From Phytohabitans maris (GTDB lineage Bacteria > Actinomycetota > Actinomycetes > Mycobacteriales > Micromonosporaceae): a DNA stretch of 64,000 bases. The number at the start of each line of letters is the position of its first letter. Position 1 is the first letter of the stretch. The stretch spans positions 1 through 64,000 of the forward strand of contig NZ_JAVHUY010000027.1 of assembly GCF_031085175.1 (NCBI RefSeq), read 5' to 3'. The notes beneath the pieces are model-generated. The model ran no database searches and was not told the DNA's origin. It worked only from the letters and a program-made list of their open reading frames with translations. Below are positions 53,409 through 62,212 of this stretch, piece after piece. The position numbers were made by a program, and so were the translations under genes.

Positions 53409-55144
53409 GACGGGTTCTCCTCCCGGGTGGTGCCGGCCGCGACGAGCCGGGCGAACGCGCCGGGCCGGGCCAGCAGCTCGTCGTGGCTGCCGCTCTCGGC
53501 GATCGCGCCGCGGTCGAGCACCACGATCCGGTCGGCGGCGCGCACGGTGGAGAGGCGGTGCGCGATGGTCAGCGTGGTACGCCCCTGCGCGGCCCGGCGC
53601 AGCGCCTGCGCGATCGACCGCTCGTTGGCACCGTCCACACTGGAGGTCGCCTCGTCCAGGACGAGCACGGGCGCGTCGGCGAGCAGCGCGCGGGCGATGG
53701 CGAGCCGCTGGCGTTCGCCGCCGGAGAGCTTCATTCCCCGCTCCCCCACCACCGTGTCCAGGCCGTCCGGCAGCGCGTCGACGAACGTGACCGCGTTCGC
53801 CGCGGCGAGGGCCTCGCGCAGCTCGGCGGCGGTGGCGTCCGGGCGGGCGAGTGTGAGGTTGTCCCGGACCGAGCGGTGGAACAGGTACGTGTCCTGGGAG
53901 ACCACGGCCACCTGGCGGCGCAGGGCGTCCAGGTCCCAGCCGGTGACCGGTACCCCGCCGAGCAGGACCGCGCCCCGCTGCGGGTCGAACCAGCGCAGCA
54001 GCAGCCCGATCAGCGTCGTCTTGCCGGCGCCGGAACGGCCGACGACGGCGACGTGCTCGCCGGCGCCGATGCCCAGGGTGAGGTCGCGGACGGCGGGTTC
54101 GGCCCGGCCGGGATAGGTGAAGGTGACCGCGTCGAAGTCGAGGGCCAGCGAACGGCCCCGCGGCGTCCGGGGCTGGGCCGGCGGCCTGACCGGCGGGTCG
54201 GCGTCGAGGATCTCGAAGATGCCGGTGGCCGCGGAGAGGGCCGGGTAGCCGGCGTGGAACGCGTTCTGCAGGTCGCGCAGCGGGCGGAAGCACTCCCGGG
54301 TGAGCAGCAGGATCATCAGCAGCGACAGGGCCGGCAGCGCGCCCTCGGCGTTGCGGACCGCGCCGAGGCCGGCGGCGAACGCGGTGCCGAACCCGACCGC
54401 GAGCCCGACGACGCCGACGTAGAGGACGGTGACCGCGCAGAGGCGGATGGAGACGCGGCAGAAGTCCTTGGCCTTCTCGGTCAGTTCCCAGCCGCGCCGC
54501 CGGGCCGCGCCGAAGACCTTGAGGGTGGCCATGCCCTGGATGGCGTCGAGGTTCTCCGCGTAGAGGGCGCGGTAGGCGGCCATCCACGGGTCCATCCGGC
54601 TGGCCAGGACCTTCTGCGACAGCTGCGGTACGACCGGGACGACGAGCGCGCAGGCCAGGACGACCGTGCCGACGACCGGGTCGAGAGCGAGCAGGAAGCC
54701 GGCGATCGCGGCGGCACCGACGATGGCCGCGATCGCCTGCGGGAGGAACCGACCGACGTACGCGTCGAGCGCCTCGACGCCGTCGACCAATGTGGACTGT
54801 ACGGCGCCGGTGCGGCGGCGGCGCACGTCGGCCGGGCCGAGCCGCAGCAGCTGGGCGTACAGGTCGTCGCGGACCGCCTCCTTGACCGCCGCGGCCGCGC
54901 CCGCCGCCGCGACCTCCCGCCGCCACTGGAGCGCGGCCCGGGCCGCCTGCACCGCGACGAGGCCGACCAGCGCGGGTACCGAGCCGGCCAGCCCGCCGCC
55001 CTCGATGACGTCGTCGACGACGACCGCGAGCAGCAGGCCCTGCCCGGCGTAGCTGGCGGTGATCGCGACGCAGAGCCCGACGAGCTCGGCCATCCGCCAC
55101 CGGGAGCGCAGCGACCAGCGCAGCGGCCGGCCGTTGGTGCTCAT
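53405..55144 (-). CDS. ABC transporter half-subunit 1 (permease-ATPase)
   Basis: A 579-residue half-transporter with six helices and an ATPase domain (Walker A GRSGAGKTT, signature LSGGERQRLAIARAL, DEATSSVD). Sequence style matches the first member of IrtA/YbtP or CydD-like pairs; there is no siderophore-interacting domain. Its ATG overlaps the methyltransferase stop as ATGA and its own stop overlaps the second subunit likewise, so three genes are translationally linked. Confidence 0.87.
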   Translation of the reverse strand: MSTNGRPLRWSLRSRWRMAELVGLCVAITASYAGQGLLLAVVVDDVIEGGGLAGSVPALVGLVAVQAARAALQWRREVAAAGAAAAVKEAVRDDLYAQLLRLGPADVRRRRTGAVQSTLVDGVEALDAYVGRFLPQAIAAIVGAAAIAGFLLALDPVVGTVVLACALVVPVVPQLSQKVLASRMDPWMAAYRALYAENLDAIQGMATLKVFGAARRRGWELTEKAKDFCRVSIRLCAVTVLYVGVVGLAVGFGTAFAAGLGAVRNAEGALPALSLLMILLLTRECFRPLRDLQNAFHAGYPALSAATGIFEILDADPPVRPPAQPRTPRGRSLALDFDAVTFTYPGRAEPAVRDLTLGIGAGEHVAVVGRSGAGKTTLIGLLLRWFDPQRGAVLLGGVPVTGWDLDALRRQVAVVSQDTYLFHRSVRDNLTLARPDATAAELREALAAANAVTFVDALPDGLDTVVGERGMKLSGGERQRLAIARALLADAPVLVLDEATSSVDGANERSIAQALRRAAQGRTTLTIAHRLSTVRAADRIVVLDRGAIAESGSHDELLARPGAFARLVAAGTTREENPS

Positions 55145-55926
55145 CGGACCGCGAGCAGGACGCGGTCGTCCAGGTCCTGCCAGATCGTGCCGATCTCCCG
55201 GAAGCCGGCCTCGGTCAGCGCGGTCACGTGGGTGGCCAGCGAGGTGAGCCGGTCGCCGTCGCGCGGCCCGTACCGCTCGTCGGCCCGCGCCCGCCGCTCC
55301 TGCCGTTGCCGGGCCTCGTCGGCCAGCGCGCCGCCGGCGAGGCTCCACCAGCGCTCCCAGTCCGGCACACCCTCCACTGTGAACGCCTGGTGCGCCGCCC
55401 GCTCGTTGGCGTCGTCGGCCAGCCGCTCGTGCGTGGCCTGGCCGGGGTCGTAGGGCAGGTTGTCGCCGTTGAGCAGCACCCCGCCCGGCCGGACCAGCCG
55501 GCCCACCCGCTGGTACAGGGAGAACAGCGCGCCGGGGTCGAGCCAGTGCAGGGCGGTGGTGGAGACGGCCGCGTCCACCGCCTCCACGCCGAGCTGGGCG
55601 GTCCACGATGGATCGCGCAGGTCGGCGTCGACCCAGCGCAGCCGGTCGCCGTAGCCGGTCAGGGCCTCGCGGCCGAGCCGCAGCAGCAGTGGGTCGGCGT
55701 CGACCGCGATCGCGGTGGCCGCCGGGTAGGCGTCGAGGATGCGCTGCGACAGCGAGCCGGGACCGCAGCCCAGGTCCAGCACGGTGAACCGGTCGCCGAG
55801 GACGGCGCCGAGCGTGCGGACCATGGCGGCGAAGCGCTCCTCCCGCCGCGGCAGGTATCCGGTCTGCTGCGCGTCCCAAGTGGACAGCAGGTCGGTCCAG
55901 GACGGCTGGGCGTCCACAGTGGTCAT
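55141..55926 (-). CDS. SAM-dependent methyltransferase within the transporter operon
   Basis: A 261-residue class I methyltransferase: FTVLDLGCGPGSLSQRILDAYP binds SAM, followed by AIAVDADPLLLRLGR and ALHWLDPGALFSLYQRVGRLVRPGG. Its ATG overlaps the stop of the fused transporter gene and a GAAGGAG lies upstream. A methyltransferase embedded in a metal-peptide transport operon could modify or release an imported metallophore, but nothing in the sequence identifies the acceptor. Confidence 0.87.
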   Translation of the reverse strand: MTTVDAQPSWTDLLSTWDAQQTGYLPRREERFAAMVRTLGAVLGDRFTVLDLGCGPGSLSQRILDAYPAATAIAVDADPLLLRLGREALTGYGDRLRWVDADLRDPSWTAQLGVEAVDAAVSTTALHWLDPGALFSLYQRVGRLVRPGGVLLNGDNLPYDPGQATHERLADDANERAAHQAFTVEGVPDWERWWSLAGGALADEARQRQERRARADERYGPRDGDRLTSLATHVTALTEAGFREIGTIWQDLDDRVLLAVR

Positions 55927-58307
55927 GACGGTACTCCTTCGGGGTCGGCGGTTGGCAGGTGGCGGAAGTAGTCGCGGGCGGCGAGCAGGTCCCGGGTGAC
56001 CGGGTGGCGGTCCTGGCCGGCGGGCAGCTCGTCGACGATCCGGCCGGCGTGCATGACCAGCACCCGGTCGGCGAGCTGCTCCACCACGCCCAGGTCGTGC
56101 GAGATGAGCAGCATGCTGGGGCCGTCGCCGCGCAGCTGCCGGAGCAGGCGGATGAACGCGGCGCGGTGGGTGGAGTCGAGCGCGCTGACCGGCTCGTCGA
56201 GGATGAGCAGGTCGGGCTCGCCGGCCAGGGCGCGGGCGAGCACGGCCCGCTGCCGCTCGCCGCCGGAGAGCTGCCAGGGCCGCCGCTCGGCGTGCGCCCC
56301 GGTCAGCCCCACCCGCTCCAGCAGCGCCGTCCGCCGCGCGGGTATCCGCGCCGACGGTACCCGATGGAGCTGGAGCGCCTCGTCGAGTGCGGGCCCGACG
56401 GCCTGGCGGCGGTCGAGCGCCGCGGCCGGGTCCTGGAAGACGAGGTGTATCCGCTGACCGTCCATTGTGACCGTCCCGGCGCGGCGCGGCTCGATGCCGG
56501 CGAGCGCTCGGGCCAATGTGGACTTTCCGCAGCCGGAGTTGCCGACGACCGCGACCACCTCGCCGCGCCGGACCGTGAGGCCGACACCGGCGAGGGCGGT
56601 GACCGGCGGGCGGCGGTCGCGGCCCGGGTAGGTGACGCGCAGGTCGCGGGCGGTCAGCAGCGGCGGCCCGGACGGCGGCGGCGCGGCGGGCGGATCGGGC
56701 AGGTCGGCGGCGGCGACCAGGCTCCGGGTGACCGCGTGACCGGGCCGGCTGAGCACGGTGGAGGCCGGGCCGGACTCGACGACGCGGCCGGCGTCGAACA
56801 CCGCGATCGTGTCGGCCAGCCGGGCGGCCATCCCCAGCTCGTGGGTGATGACCACGAGCGTGGTGCCGAGCCGCCGCTGGATCCGGCGCAGCAGCTCGAC
56901 CACGCCGACCGCGGCGGTGGCGTCCAGGGCGCTGGTCGGCTCGTCGGCGATCAGCACCTGGGGTTCGCCGGCGAGGGCGAGCGCGAGCAGCACCCGCTGC
57001 CGCATCCCGCCGGACAGCTCGCCCGGCCGCTGCCGGGCGACCCGTTCCGGGTCCTCGATACCGACCAGCGCGAGCAGCTCGCGGGCGCTGCGGCTTCCAC
57101 TGTGGAGGGTGACGGCGGAGGCGAGCTGGGCGCCGACCCGGCGCAGCGGGTTGAGCGTGCTGCCGACGTCCTGCGGGACGTAGGCGACGACCCGGCCGCG
57201 AACCGCGCGCAGCCCGGCCTCGCCCAGCCCGACCAGCTCGTGCCCGGCCACCCGCGCGGAGCCGCCGACCCGCGCGGCCAGGTGCGGCGGGAAGAGCCCG
57301 AGCGCGCCGAGCACGGTCATCGTCTTGCCGCTGCCGCTCGGCCCGACGATCGCGAGCGTGCCGCCGGGCGGGGCGGTGAGGGTGGCGCCGGCGACGACCC
57401 GGGCGCCGTTCACGTCGACGGTGAGGGCGGCGATCCGCAGACCGCCGCCGGGCTCGGGCGCCGCCGCGGTCTTCGCCGCCGCGCCGGTCCAGCTCTTTCC
57501 GGCGGTACGCGTGGTGCCGTGCGTGAACCATCCGCCGAGCCGGTCGGCGAGCAGGTTGCCGGCGACCGCGACGGCGGCGACCGCGGTGGCCGGCGCGAGG
57601 AAGAGCCACGGGGCGGTGGAGAGGTACGGGCGGGACTCGACCAGCATCGTGCCCCACTCCGGCGCCGGCGGCTGGGCGCCGAGGCCGAGGAAGCTCAGCG
57701 TGGCCACCGCGACGATCACCTCGGCCGCCGTGATGCCGAGCAGTACGACGACCGGACCGCCCAGCGACGGCAGGATGTGGCGCAGCAGGATGCGGGCCGG
57801 CCCGGCGCCGAGCAGCCGCAGCGCCTGGTTGCTCGGCTCGCCCCGGCGCAGCCGCGTCTCGGTGCGGACCACGCGCGCGTACGGCGGCCAGAGCGTCAGC
57901 CCGAGCGCGAGGGCGACCTGCACCGGGCCGCCGCCGAGCAGGCCGGCCAGGACCAGCCCGAGCAGCAGCGTCGGCACGCTGGTCACGACGTCGACGAGCC
58001 GCAGCAGCGCGCGGTCGAGCAGGCCGCCGCGCCAGCCCGCGACCACGCCGACGCCGCCGCCGAGGAGCAGGCACATCAGCAGGACCACGCCGACCGCGAC
58101 GACCGAGCCGCGGGCGCCGGCGACCACCCGGACCAGCTCGTCGCGGCCGAGGTGGTCGGTGCCGAGCCAGGCGTCCAGGCCCGGGGCGAGCAGGGCCCGG
58201 CCGAGGTCGGTGCGCCGTTCCCGGCCGCCGGTCAGCAGCGGACCGGCCACGCCCGCCACCACGAACGCGGCGACGGTGCCGGCCGCGACGGCATGCCGGA
58301 CCCTCAT
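55923..58307 (-). CDS. Fused ABC importer: DppC-type permease plus two ATPase domains
   Basis: A 794-residue three-part fusion. Residues about 1-270 form a DppC-type permease ([15 protein letters not shown], five to six helices). About 290-535 is a DppD-like ATPase ([30 protein letters not shown]) and about 555-785 a DppF-like ATPase ([32 protein letters not shown]). Such single-chain CDF proteins occur in some actinobacteria for dipeptide/nickel-type importers. It follows the DppB gene after 58 bases. The two ATPase sites are both complete. Confidence 0.9.
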   Translation of the reverse strand: MRVRHAVAAGTVAAFVVAGVAGPLLTGGRERRTDLGRALLAPGLDAWLGTDHLGRDELVRVVAGARGSVVAVGVVLLMCLLLGGGVGVVAGWRGGLLDRALLRLVDVVTSVPTLLLGLVLAGLLGGGPVQVALALGLTLWPPYARVVRTETRLRRGEPSNQALRLLGAGPARILLRHILPSLGGPVVVLLGITAAEVIVAVATLSFLGLGAQPPAPEWGTMLVESRPYLSTAPWLFLAPATAVAAVAVAGNLLADRLGGWFTHGTTRTAGKSWTGAAAKTAAAPEPGGGLRIAALTVDVNGARVVAGATLTAPPGGTLAIVGPSGSGKTMTVLGALGLFPPHLAARVGGSARVAGHELVGLGEAGLRAVRGRVVAYVPQDVGSTLNPLRRVGAQLASAVTLHSGSRSARELLALVGIEDPERVARQRPGELSGGMRQRVLLALALAGEPQVLIADEPTSALDATAAVGVVELLRRIQRRLGTTLVVITHELGMAARLADTIAVFDAGRVVESGPASTVLSRPGHAVTRSLVAAADLPDPPAAPPPSGPPLLTARDLRVTYPGRDRRPPVTALAGVGLTVRRGEVVAVVGNSGCGKSTLARALAGIEPRRAGTVTMDGQRIHLVFQDPAAALDRRQAVGPALDEALQLHRVPSARIPARRTALLERVGLTGAHAERRPWQLSGGERQRAVLARALAGEPDLLILDEPVSALDSTHRAAFIRLLRQLRGDGPSMLLISHDLGVVEQLADRVLVMHAGRIVDELPAGQDRHPVTRDLLAARDYFRHLPTADPEGVPS

Positions 58308-58365
58308 GCGACTCCCGGCCTCTCCGGCCGCGGCGGCCTCATGCGGCGCGATGGGCTCGCGGGCG

Positions 58366-59322
58366 TCATGCCGTGCTCCGGGCGCGGGGGTCGACCAGCG
58401 CGGCCAGGGCCAGGCTCGCGCCGCGAGACACGATCACCACCACGGAGAGCAGCAGGACGCTGGCCTGCAGCGGCTGCCAGTCCCGGTACCGGAGCGCGGA
58501 GATCAGGTAGGAGCCGAGGCCGGGCCAGCCGAACACCTCCTCGACGACCAGCGTGCCCGTGCCCAGCGCGGCCAGGATGTTGCCGGCCACGACGAGGCTG
58601 GTGACCGCGGCGTTCGGCAGCGCGGTGCGCAGCAGGCAGGCCCCGCGGGAGAAGCCCTGGGCGCGGGCCATGACCAGGTACGGCTCGGCCATCACCTCGC
58701 GCAGCCGGGTCGAGAGCACCCGGCCGAGCGCCGCGCCGGCCGGCAGCCCGAGCACGAGGGCCGGCAGCACCAGGGCGCGGAGGCCGCCGGCCATCCCCTG
58801 GGTCGGAAACCAGCCCAGCCGCACCGAAAACTGGTCGACCAGCGCGAACGCCAGGGCGAACGCGGGCACCGACACCAGCAGCAGCGACAGGCCACGGGAC
58901 ACCGCGGGCAGCACGCGGCCGGTGGCGGCGTTTTCGACCAGGCCGATCGCGAGCCCCAGCAGCACCGCGACCAGGCTCCCGGCCAGCGCCAGCCGCAGGG
59001 TCGGGCCGATCCGCTCGACGACCTCGCCGGCGACCGGGCGGCCGGTACGCACCGACACGCCGAGGTCGCCGGTGACCGCGCGGCCGAGCATGTCCACGTA
59101 CCGCTCGTGCGGGGGCAGGTCCAGGCCGAGGCGGTGCCGCTCCGCGGCGATCCGCTCCTGGGTGACCGGGCCGCCCTGCTCGCGTACGACCGAGGTGGCC
59201 GCGTCGCCCCGGGTCAGGCAGAGCAGGCCGAAGCTGACCAGCGAGATCACCAGTACCAGGGCCGCCATCTCGGCCACCCGGCCGGCCACCACCGCCACCG
59301 GCCCACCCCACCGCGGCCGCAT
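58366..59322 (-). CDS. Dipeptide/nickel-type ABC importer permease (DppB/NikB)
   Basis: A 318-residue permease with the family layout: first helix AALVLVISLVSFGLLCLTRGD, periplasmic GDLGVSVRTGRPV, and coupling loop EPYLVMARAQGFSRGACLLRTALP. It pairs with the permease domain of the fused protein. It starts four bases after the binding-protein stop, so the two genes are cotranscribed. Confidence 0.92.
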   Translation of the reverse strand: MRPRWGGPVAVVAGRVAEMAALVLVISLVSFGLLCLTRGDAATSVVREQGGPVTQERIAAERHRLGLDLPPHERYVDMLGRAVTGDLGVSVRTGRPVAGEVVERIGPTLRLALAGSLVAVLLGLAIGLVENAATGRVLPAVSRGLSLLLVSVPAFALAFALVDQFSVRLGWFPTQGMAGGLRALVLPALVLGLPAGAALGRVLSTRLREVMAEPYLVMARAQGFSRGACLLRTALPNAAVTSLVVAGNILAALGTGTLVVEEVFGWPGLGSYLISALRYRDWQPLQASVLLLSVVVIVSRGASLALAALVDPRARSTA

Positions 59323-59326
59323 CGCG

Positions 59327-60886
59327 CTACCGGGCCACGCCGACCTTGGCGAGCGGCAGGTCGTACTCGGTGACGCCGAGCGTGAACCCCTTGACCGCCG
59401 GGCCGACCGCCCACACCCGCGGCAGCTCGACCACCGGGGCGACCGCCCAGTCGCCGTTGAGCCGGGCCCACACCTTGTCGTATGCGGCCGCGCGTGCCGC
59501 GTCGGTCGTACCGGCCAGCGCGGTGTCGACGAGTTCGTCGAGTCCCGGCGCCGAGTACAGGAACGTCGGCTCGGTGCTGCGGAAGTTGGCGTTGAGCATC
59601 GCGAACGGGTCGTACGGCGGACCGTAGGTGAGGTAGAAGAGCAGGTCGTAGTCGCGCTTGGCGGCGGTGTCCGAGTACCCCGCCGAGTCCAGCTGGTCGA
59701 TCTCCACCTGGATGCCGACCTTCGCCAGGTCCGCCTGGATCGCCTCGCTGAGCGTGCGCGCCTGGGGCAGCATCCCCGGGTCCAGGATCAGCCGGAGGGA
59801 CAATGTGGACGCTCCGGCCTGGGCCAGCAGATCCTTCGCCTTCGTCTGGTCCAGCGACACGTCGCGGGGTTCCGGCGGCGCGTACGGGATGGACGGCGGG
59901 AAGACCTGGGTGGCCGGCTTGGCCAGGTCGTGGAAGAGCGCCTTCGCGTACGCGTCGCGGTCCAGCGCCCGGTTGACCGCCTCCCGCACCCGCGGGTCGG
60001 CCAGCGCCCGGTTGCCGGTCGTGGTGTTGAACGCCAGCAGCAGGTTGGTCGACGACGGCTCGGTCAGCAGCGTGACGCCCGACTGCTGGCGCAGGTCCAG
60101 CGTCTCCTCCGGGGCCAGCGGCGCCAGGTAGTCACCGCCGATCACGTCCACCTCCCCCGCCTTCAGCGCCGCGAGGCGGGCCTGCGAGTCGGGCATCACC
60201 GCGAAGACGACCCGGTCCAGGCTGGGGCGGCCACCCCAGTACGTGTCGTTGCGGACCAGCACGATCTCGGTCTGCGAGGAGGACTCCAGCTCGTACGGCC
60301 CGGTGCCGATCGGCTTGACGAAGTTGCCGGCCGCGTCGAACGAGGCCGGGCTGCGAAACCGCACCGGCCGCATCAGGGTCAGCTCCTGCAGCGCCGGGTA
60401 GTACGCCCCCTTGAGCCGCAACACCAGCGTCCGCTCGTCGGGCGCCTCGATCGCCTTCGTCTGGCGGGAGATGCCCAGGAACGGGGTGTCGCCGATCCAG
60501 CGTTCCATGTCGGTCTTGGCCACCGGCGCGGTGAAGGCCACGCCGTCGGAGAACGTCACGCCGGCGCGCAGGTGGAACGTGAGCGTGAGCCCGTCCGGGC
60601 TGACCTCCCACCGCTCGGCCAGGCCGGGCTGGATCTCGCCCTTCGGCCCGTACCGCACGAGCGGCTCGTAGATCTGGTCGAGCACGTTGAACGAGTGCGT
60701 CTTGTACTGCAAGCCGTTCAGGTCGGCCTCCGGCTGGCCCAGTGCCACCCGCAAGGTGCCGCCGACCGGCACGGTCGGGTCGCCGTCCGCCCCCGCGCCG
60801 GACTCGCCGCCGCCCCCGCAGGCCGCGAGCGACACGAGCAGCGCGGCACAGGCCAGCACCGCCCGCCAGCGCCGTCGCCCTCTCAT
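59327..60886 (-). CDS. Solute-binding lipoprotein, nickel/dipeptide type
   Basis: A 519-residue SBP_bac_5 protein with a lipobox LVSLAAC. Family motifs: GGTLRVALGQPEADLNGLQYKTHS, RWEVSPDGLTLTFHLRAGVTFSDG and GTGPYELESSSQTEIVLVRNDTYWGG. It begins the seven-domain transport operon. GGGAGG stands six bases before the ATG at 60886. The closest functional relatives by layout are NikA/CntA-like proteins that bind metal chelates, but peptide binding cannot be excluded. Confidence 0.9.
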   Translation of the reverse strand: MRGRRRWRAVLACAALLVSLAACGGGGESGAGADGDPTVPVGGTLRVALGQPEADLNGLQYKTHSFNVLDQIYEPLVRYGPKGEIQPGLAERWEVSPDGLTLTFHLRAGVTFSDGVAFTAPVAKTDMERWIGDTPFLGISRQTKAIEAPDERTLVLRLKGAYYPALQELTLMRPVRFRSPASFDAAGNFVKPIGTGPYELESSSQTEIVLVRNDTYWGGRPSLDRVVFAVMPDSQARLAALKAGEVDVIGGDYLAPLAPEETLDLRQQSGVTLLTEPSSTNLLLAFNTTTGNRALADPRVREAVNRALDRDAYAKALFHDLAKPATQVFPPSIPYAPPEPRDVSLDQTKAKDLLAQAGASTLSLRLILDPGMLPQARTLSEAIQADLAKVGIQVEIDQLDSAGYSDTAAKRDYDLLFYLTYGPPYDPFAMLNANFRSTEPTFLYSAPGLDELVDTALAGTTDAARAAAYDKVWARLNGDWAVAPVVELPRVWAVGPAVKGFTLGVTEYDLPLAKVGVAR

Positions 60887-60909
60887 GAACGCCTCCCCCA
60901 AACACCTTC

Positions 60910-60924
60910 TGGAAATGAAAACCA
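60910..60924. promoter_or_regulatory. Zur/Nur-like box
   Basis: The minus strand reads TGGTTTTCATTTCCA just upstream of the binding-protein gene. It resembles the Fur-family zinc/nickel boxes of actinobacteria (TGAAAATGATTTTCA type) but the match is partial. If real it ties the transporter operon to zinc or nickel. Confidence 0.4.
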
Positions 60925-60930
60925 TCTACT

Positions 60931-60946
60931 GTTAGCGCACGCTAAC
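60931..60946. promoter_or_regulatory. Perfect palindrome GTTAGCG-CA-CGCTAAC
   Basis: A 7-2-7 inverted repeat seven bases from the Zur-like box, upstream of the transport operon. It resembles LacI- or GntR-type operators. Whether it or the Zur-like box controls the operon is unclear. Confidence 0.55.
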
Positions 60947-60975
60947 GGTCGATCATGACGAGAGCAAGACACACT

Positions 60976-61014
60976 AGTTACAACTGATCTGTAGTTGCAA
61001 AGATATGGCAACTA
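60976..61014. repeat. AT-rich cluster of AGTT/AACT inverted repeats
   Basis: AGTTACAACT (60976-60985) is followed by TAGTTGC (60992-60998) pairing with GCAACTA (61008-61014). This is an unusually AT-rich patch in the promoter region of the transport operon and may be a further regulator-binding site. The remainder of 60947-61120 shows no gene. Confidence 0.45.
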
Positions 61015-61119
61015 GAGGCCAGGCTAGCCTTTGTCGATCATGCGGGACAGCGCTCGGTGAGGCAGATCACCGCGCCAGAATTCGGCGACGAACGTCTCGC
61101 CCGAGGAACTCCACTGTGG

Positions 61120-61470
61120 ACGCCAACCCTCCCGGTCGTCGTGATCGGGGCCGGGCCCGGTCGGCCTGGCCGCCGCCCACGAGCTCGCCCAGCCCGGCTT
61201 CCACTCCACCGAGGTCGAGAGCTACGGCCGGGCGCCGACCTTCCTCCTGGCCACCGGCTAGGGCCTGTATCAAAGAGTTTGTCGGCGCGAGCCGGAGTCC
61301 AGGCGGCGTCAGGCGGTGGCGTCTGGGCCCGGCGCAGCCCGGCAAGGAACTTGATACAGGCCCTAGGAGCAGGCCCGTTCGGTGGCCGCCGCGCCCGCCC
61401 GCGACCGGACCGCGCCCGCGCCGGGCGGCTCGACCTGCCCGGGACCGGGGTGTGCGGCAGCGGCGGCGTC
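61120..61470 (+). pseudogene. ArsO-like flavoprotein pseudogene, interrupted by a MITE
   Basis: Scattered pieces of an NAD(P)/FAD-binding protein typical of arsenic loci: PVVVIGAGP, then after a one-base insertion VGLAAAHELAQPG, then after a large internal deletion ESYGRAPTFLLATG. The reading continues beyond the inserted element as EQARSVAAA and, in another frame, LDLPGTGVCGSGG. The order matches the start and end of ArsO-like proteins as I recall them. It cannot make a product. Confidence 0.6.
61259..61365. mobile_element. MITE-like element with TA target duplication
   Basis: Terminal inverted repeats GGGCCTGTATCAA (61261-61273) and TTGATACAGGCCC (61351-61363) enclose 77 bases with no coding capacity; TA flanks both ends. 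Total 103 bases without the duplication. TA duplication and small size suit a non-autonomous IS630- or IS5-type element. Removing it and one TA restores the reading ATG-x-EQARSVAAA of the host pseudogene. Confidence 0.8.
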
Positions 61471-61549
61471 AGGCCGGATGGGGATTCATTCTGCGTTCAC
61501 TTTGCGGCTGGGTGTGTGCCAGGCCGCGGGAAGCGCCGGGACGGCCCCT

Positions 61550-62212
61550 TTAGGAGGTGACCGGAACGTGCAGCTCGTCGAGGAGCCGCCGGACCCGCCG
61601 CTCGATCTCGTCGCGGACCGGACGGACCCGCTCCACCGGCAGCCCGGCCGGGTCGTCCAGGACCCAGTCCTCGTAGCGCTTGCCGGGGAAGATCGGGCAG
61701 GCGTCGCCGCAGCCCATCGTGATGACCACGTCGGCGGCCTGGACCACCTCGTCGGTCCACGGCTTGGGGTACTCGCCGGAGATGTCGATGCCCCGCTCGG
61801 CCATCGCCGCGACCGCGGAGGGGTTGACCTCGATCCCCGGCTCCGAGCCGCCGGACCAGGCGATCGCCCGGTCACCGGCCAGGTGCGCGAAGAAGCCCAA
61901 CGCCATCTGGGAACGCCCGGCGTTGTGCACGCACAGGAAGAGCACCACCGGCCGGGCGTCCGTGCGGAGCCCTTCCACCCGGGCCAGGGCGGTCAGCCGC
62001 TGCCGGGCGAACCGCTCGGCCAGCAGGGGCAGGAAGTTCGGCACCGTGCTGTACGTGGCGAACTGGTCGTAGCTGGAGTGCAGGAAGCGCTCGATCGTCT
62101 CGGTGCCGAACACCCCGACGAACTCCTCGCCGAGCCGGGCGGCGGCGGTGCGGAGCGCGAGCCGCTGGTCGACGGAGAGGTCGTCACGGCGGTAGCTGGT
62201 CAGGTCAGTCAT
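61550..62212 (-). CDS. arsC: Arsenate reductase, LMW-phosphatase type with N-terminal helical domain
   Basis: A 220-residue enzyme. The first ~75 residues form a helical bundle seen in actinobacterial ArsC proteins; the rest is the phosphatase-like fold with the P-loop FLCVHNAGRSQMA carrying the catalytic Cys. It reduces arsenate to arsenite, probably with mycothiol/mycoredoxin. A further cysteine is in MGCGDACPIFPG. Its ATG overlaps the stop of the ArsR-fusion gene, so the two are coupled. Confidence 0.92.
   Translation of the reverse strand: MTDLTSYRRDDLSVDQRLALRTAAARLGEEFVGVFGTETIERFLHSSYDQFATYSTVPNFLPLLAERFARQRLTALARVEGLRTDARPVVLFLCVHNAGRSQMALGFFAHLAGDRAIAWSGGSEPGIEVNPSAVAAMAERGIDISGEYPKPWTDEVVQAADVVITMGCGDACPIFPGKRYEDWVLDDPAGLPVERVRPVRDEIERRVRRLLDELHVPVTS

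Noticed and set aside
51675-55144. CydDC cytochrome-assembly transporter
   Set aside because: The half-transporters resemble CydDC in part, but no cytochrome bd genes are adjacent and the operon context is a metal/peptide importer, so I did not use the cyd names.
53483-58604. Very long plus-strand frames opposite the ABC genes (656 and 881 codons)
   Set aside because: They are mirror frames of three well-supported transporter and methyltransferase genes and contain only low-complexity Arg/Gly/Asp sequence.
61005-61560. Plus-strand ORFs of 167-182 codons as real genes
   Set aside because: They cross the MITE and switch frames relative to the recognisable flavoprotein pieces, so they are fortuitous frames over a pseudogene.
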